From contig QCGY01000004.1 in the NCBI GenBank assembly GCA_003279715.1, forward strand, positions 1 through 32,693: a stretch of 32,693 nucleotides of DNA, in the 5' to 3' direction. This DNA comes from Pelagibacteraceae bacterium AG-390-D18. GTDB taxonomy: Bacteria > Pseudomonadota > Alphaproteobacteria > Pelagibacterales > Pelagibacteraceae. How positions within the stretch are numbered: the first letter of the stretch is position 1; each line of letters starts with the position of its first letter. Both the position numbers and the translations under genes were made by a program. Positions 31,400 to 32,693 of this stretch are shown here, piece after piece. The notes under the pieces were generated by a model that searched no databases, was not told the origin of the DNA, and was given only the letters and a program-made list of their open reading frames with translations.

Positions 31400-32278
31400 A
31401 TGAAAAAAGTTCAATTTAAATCTAATTATTCTCAATATCTTTTCTTAGCACCTCAGCTAGGAATTTTATTAATATTTTTATATTGGCCAATAATACAAAC
31501 TTTTAAAGATGCATTTACTATTCAAGATGCATTTGGAATAAGTACTCAATTTGCAGGTATTGATAATTTTTTATTTATTTTTGATGACCCGGCTTATCTA
31601 ACAGCTTTTAAGTTTACTATTATTTATAGCTTTGTTATCACACTTATAACAGGGGCTATTGGATTGTTGCTTGCTGTTCAAGCCAATAAAGTAATTCATG
31701 GTAAAAGTGCTTACAAAACTCTTTTAATTTGGCCTTATGCAATTGCGCCAGCAGTAGTGGGTGTTATGGCAAATTATTTTTTTAGTGAAAGATTTGGACT
31801 TCTTTACCATTTGTTCAGTGATTTGTGGGGGTTTAATTGGTATGAAAGTGTTTTTGATGCTTATATTTATGTAATTATAGCTGGTTCTTGGAAACAAATT
31901 AGCGCTAATTTTATTTTCTTCTTAGCAGGCCTGCAAGCTATTCAAGTATCTGTAATTGAGGCGTCTATGATTGATTGCAAAAGTAGTTTTAGAAGATTTT
32001 GGACAATTACATTTCCTTTATTAATGCCGACTACATTTTTTTTAATTATTATTAATATTACCTATGCTTTTTTCGATACATTCGGAATTATTGATACAAC
32101 AACAATAGGAGCTCCATCTGGAGAAACTAGAACCTTAGTTTATAAAGCTTACATGGATGGATTTAGAGGACTAGATTTAGGAAGTGCTGGTGCTCAATCA
32201 ATAATGATGATGTTGATTGTTTTATTTATTACGATTTTTCAATTTAGATATATTGAAGGGAAAATACATTACAATTAA
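31400..32278 (+). CDS. ugpA: UgpA-like ABC permease
   Basis: A 292-residue protein with six TM segments. The N-terminus (YLFLAPQLGILLIFLYWPI) is typical of UgpA/MalF-type permeases. The coupling loop is VIEASMIDCKSSFRRFWTITFPLLMP (EAA loop), and the C-terminus has RYIEGKIHYN, close to UgpA's usual end. It starts seven bases past the T-run of the preceding hairpin and has no clear ribosome site of its own, which should keep its expression low. It pairs with the next permease. No ugpC ATPase is visible; it may lie beyond the window. Confidence 0.9.
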   Translation: MKKVQFKSNYSQYLFLAPQLGILLIFLYWPIIQTFKDAFTIQDAFGISTQFAGIDNFLFIFDDPAYLTAFKFTIIYSFVITLITGAIGLLLAVQANKVIHGKSAYKTLLIWPYAIAPAVVGVMANYFFSERFGLLYHLFSDLWGFNWYESVFDAYIYVIIAGSWKQISANFIFFLAGLQAIQVSVIEASMIDCKSSFRRFWTITFPLLMPTTFFLIIINITYAFFDTFGIIDTTTIGAPSGETRTLVYKAYMDGFRGLDLGSAGAQSIMMMLIVLFITIFQFRYIEGKIHYN

Positions 32279-32693
32279 TGACTAGATTATTCACATCAAG
32301 TTTTTCACATATTATCTTATTTATAGGAATATCTATTATGGTAGTTCCTGTGTGGATGATATTTGCTAGCTCAACTCATACAAGCTCATTTATTTATTCC
32401 CATGGTCTTCAGTTTTTTATAGGTGATAGTTTTCATGAAAACTATTTAAGAGTTTTATTGTATCAAGGAGGTTTTTTTAAAGAAATAACCGCTTTAAAAA
32501 TGTTTTTTAACAGTTTTATAATGGCGACTGGAGTAGCTTTGTTATCAGTTTTCACCTCTCTTATGGCCGCATATGCTTTAGTTTATTATAGAACTAAATA
32601 TGCAACATTTTTATTTTGGTTAATCTTTGTAACAATTTTGGTGCCTTTAGAGTTAAGAATTTTTCCTACTTACTCAGTTATGGCTAAACTTAA
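32278..32693 (+). CDS. ugpE: UgpE-like ABC permease, N-terminal part (3' truncated by window edge)
   Basis: The ATG at 32278 overlaps the ugpA-like stop (TAATG) and the frame stays open to the end, giving 138 residues. It starts MTRLFTSSFSHIILFIGISIM, continues VVPVWMIFASSTHT, and has MFFNSFIMATGVALLSVFTS followed by MAAYALVYYRTKYA and LVPLELRIFPTY, all typical of UgpE/MalG-type permeases. Its EAA coupling loop would lie beyond the window. It forms the heterodimer with UgpA. Confidence 0.88.
   Translation, partial: MTRLFTSSFSHIILFIGISIMVVPVWMIFASSTHTSSFIYSHGLQFFIGDSFHENYLRVLLYQGGFFKEITALKMFFNSFIMATGVALLSVFTSLMAAYALVYYRTKYATFLFWLIFVTILVPLELRIFPTYSVMAKL

Noticed and set aside
1..32693. Insertion sequences, prophage, CRISPR arrays, tRNA or rRNA genes.
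   Set aside because: No transposase, integrase, regularly spaced DNA repeats or structural RNA signatures were recognised on either strand.

Overview
The window is AT-rich and gene-dense. Intergenic gaps are tiny, start/stop codons overlap often (TAATG, ATGA, TGATG), and there are no rRNA, tRNA, IS or CRISPR signatures. Gene content (three solute-binding-protein ABC systems, a Na+/solute symporter, carnitine/betaine catabolism, a split biotin-dependent carboxylase) and the low GC suggest a streamlined marine alphaproteobacterium of the SAR11/HIMB59 (AEGEAN-169) type. That assignment is inferred from style and gene content, not from a marker gene.

Region 1 (1-9117, + strand) starts with the C-terminus of a flotillin-family protein. 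It continues as a tightly packed catabolic operon: an SCP2-like protein, an alpha/beta hydrolase, both subunits of an N,N-dimethylformamidase (DMFase)-like enzyme, a second small protein that resembles the DMFase small subunit, a sodium:solute symporter, an iron-dependent alcohol dehydrogenase and a lactonase-like metallo-beta-lactamase-fold hydrolase. It reads as uptake and stepwise hydrolysis/oxidation of an unknown amide.

Region 2 (9144-21121, - strand) is one long operon, transcribed right to left: periplasmic binding protein, double-NBD sugar-type ABC ATPase, an unrecognised Lys/Asn-rich 169-residue protein, two unusually long permeases, PxpA (LamB/YcsF), a biotin carboxylase fused to PxpB, PxpC, a stand-alone biotin carrier protein and a small ORF. 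BC + BCCP + PxpB/PxpC has the domain set of urea carboxylase, so the likely chemistry is biotin-dependent N-carboxylation of an imported amide or lactam coupled to PxpA. The most unusual signal in the window is here. The 169-residue protein and the BC-PxpB linker share a short repeat (Y-x3-D-x3-F-x2-[IL]), and the 169-residue protein, PxpC and the ABC ATPase each carry two copies of a second short motif ([IVM]-[KR]-[IV]-x-x-[FY]-[DNS]) in added C-terminal tails. This suggests a dedicated docking system joining transporter and enzymes.

Region 3 (21334-29900) holds two small exported proteins and a carnitine/gamma-butyrobetaine module: class II aldolase, BKACE enzyme, L-carnitine dehydrogenase, SDR, a ProV/ProW/ProX-type quaternary-amine ABC transporter and gamma-butyrobetaine dioxygenase. 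A consistent route is gamma-butyrobetaine to L-carnitine to 3-dehydrocarnitine to a betaine product plus acetoacetate.

Region 4 (30040-32693, + strand) is a UgpB-UgpA-UgpE-type ABC importer, with a strong hairpin separating the binding-protein gene from the permeases. The last gene is cut by the window edge.
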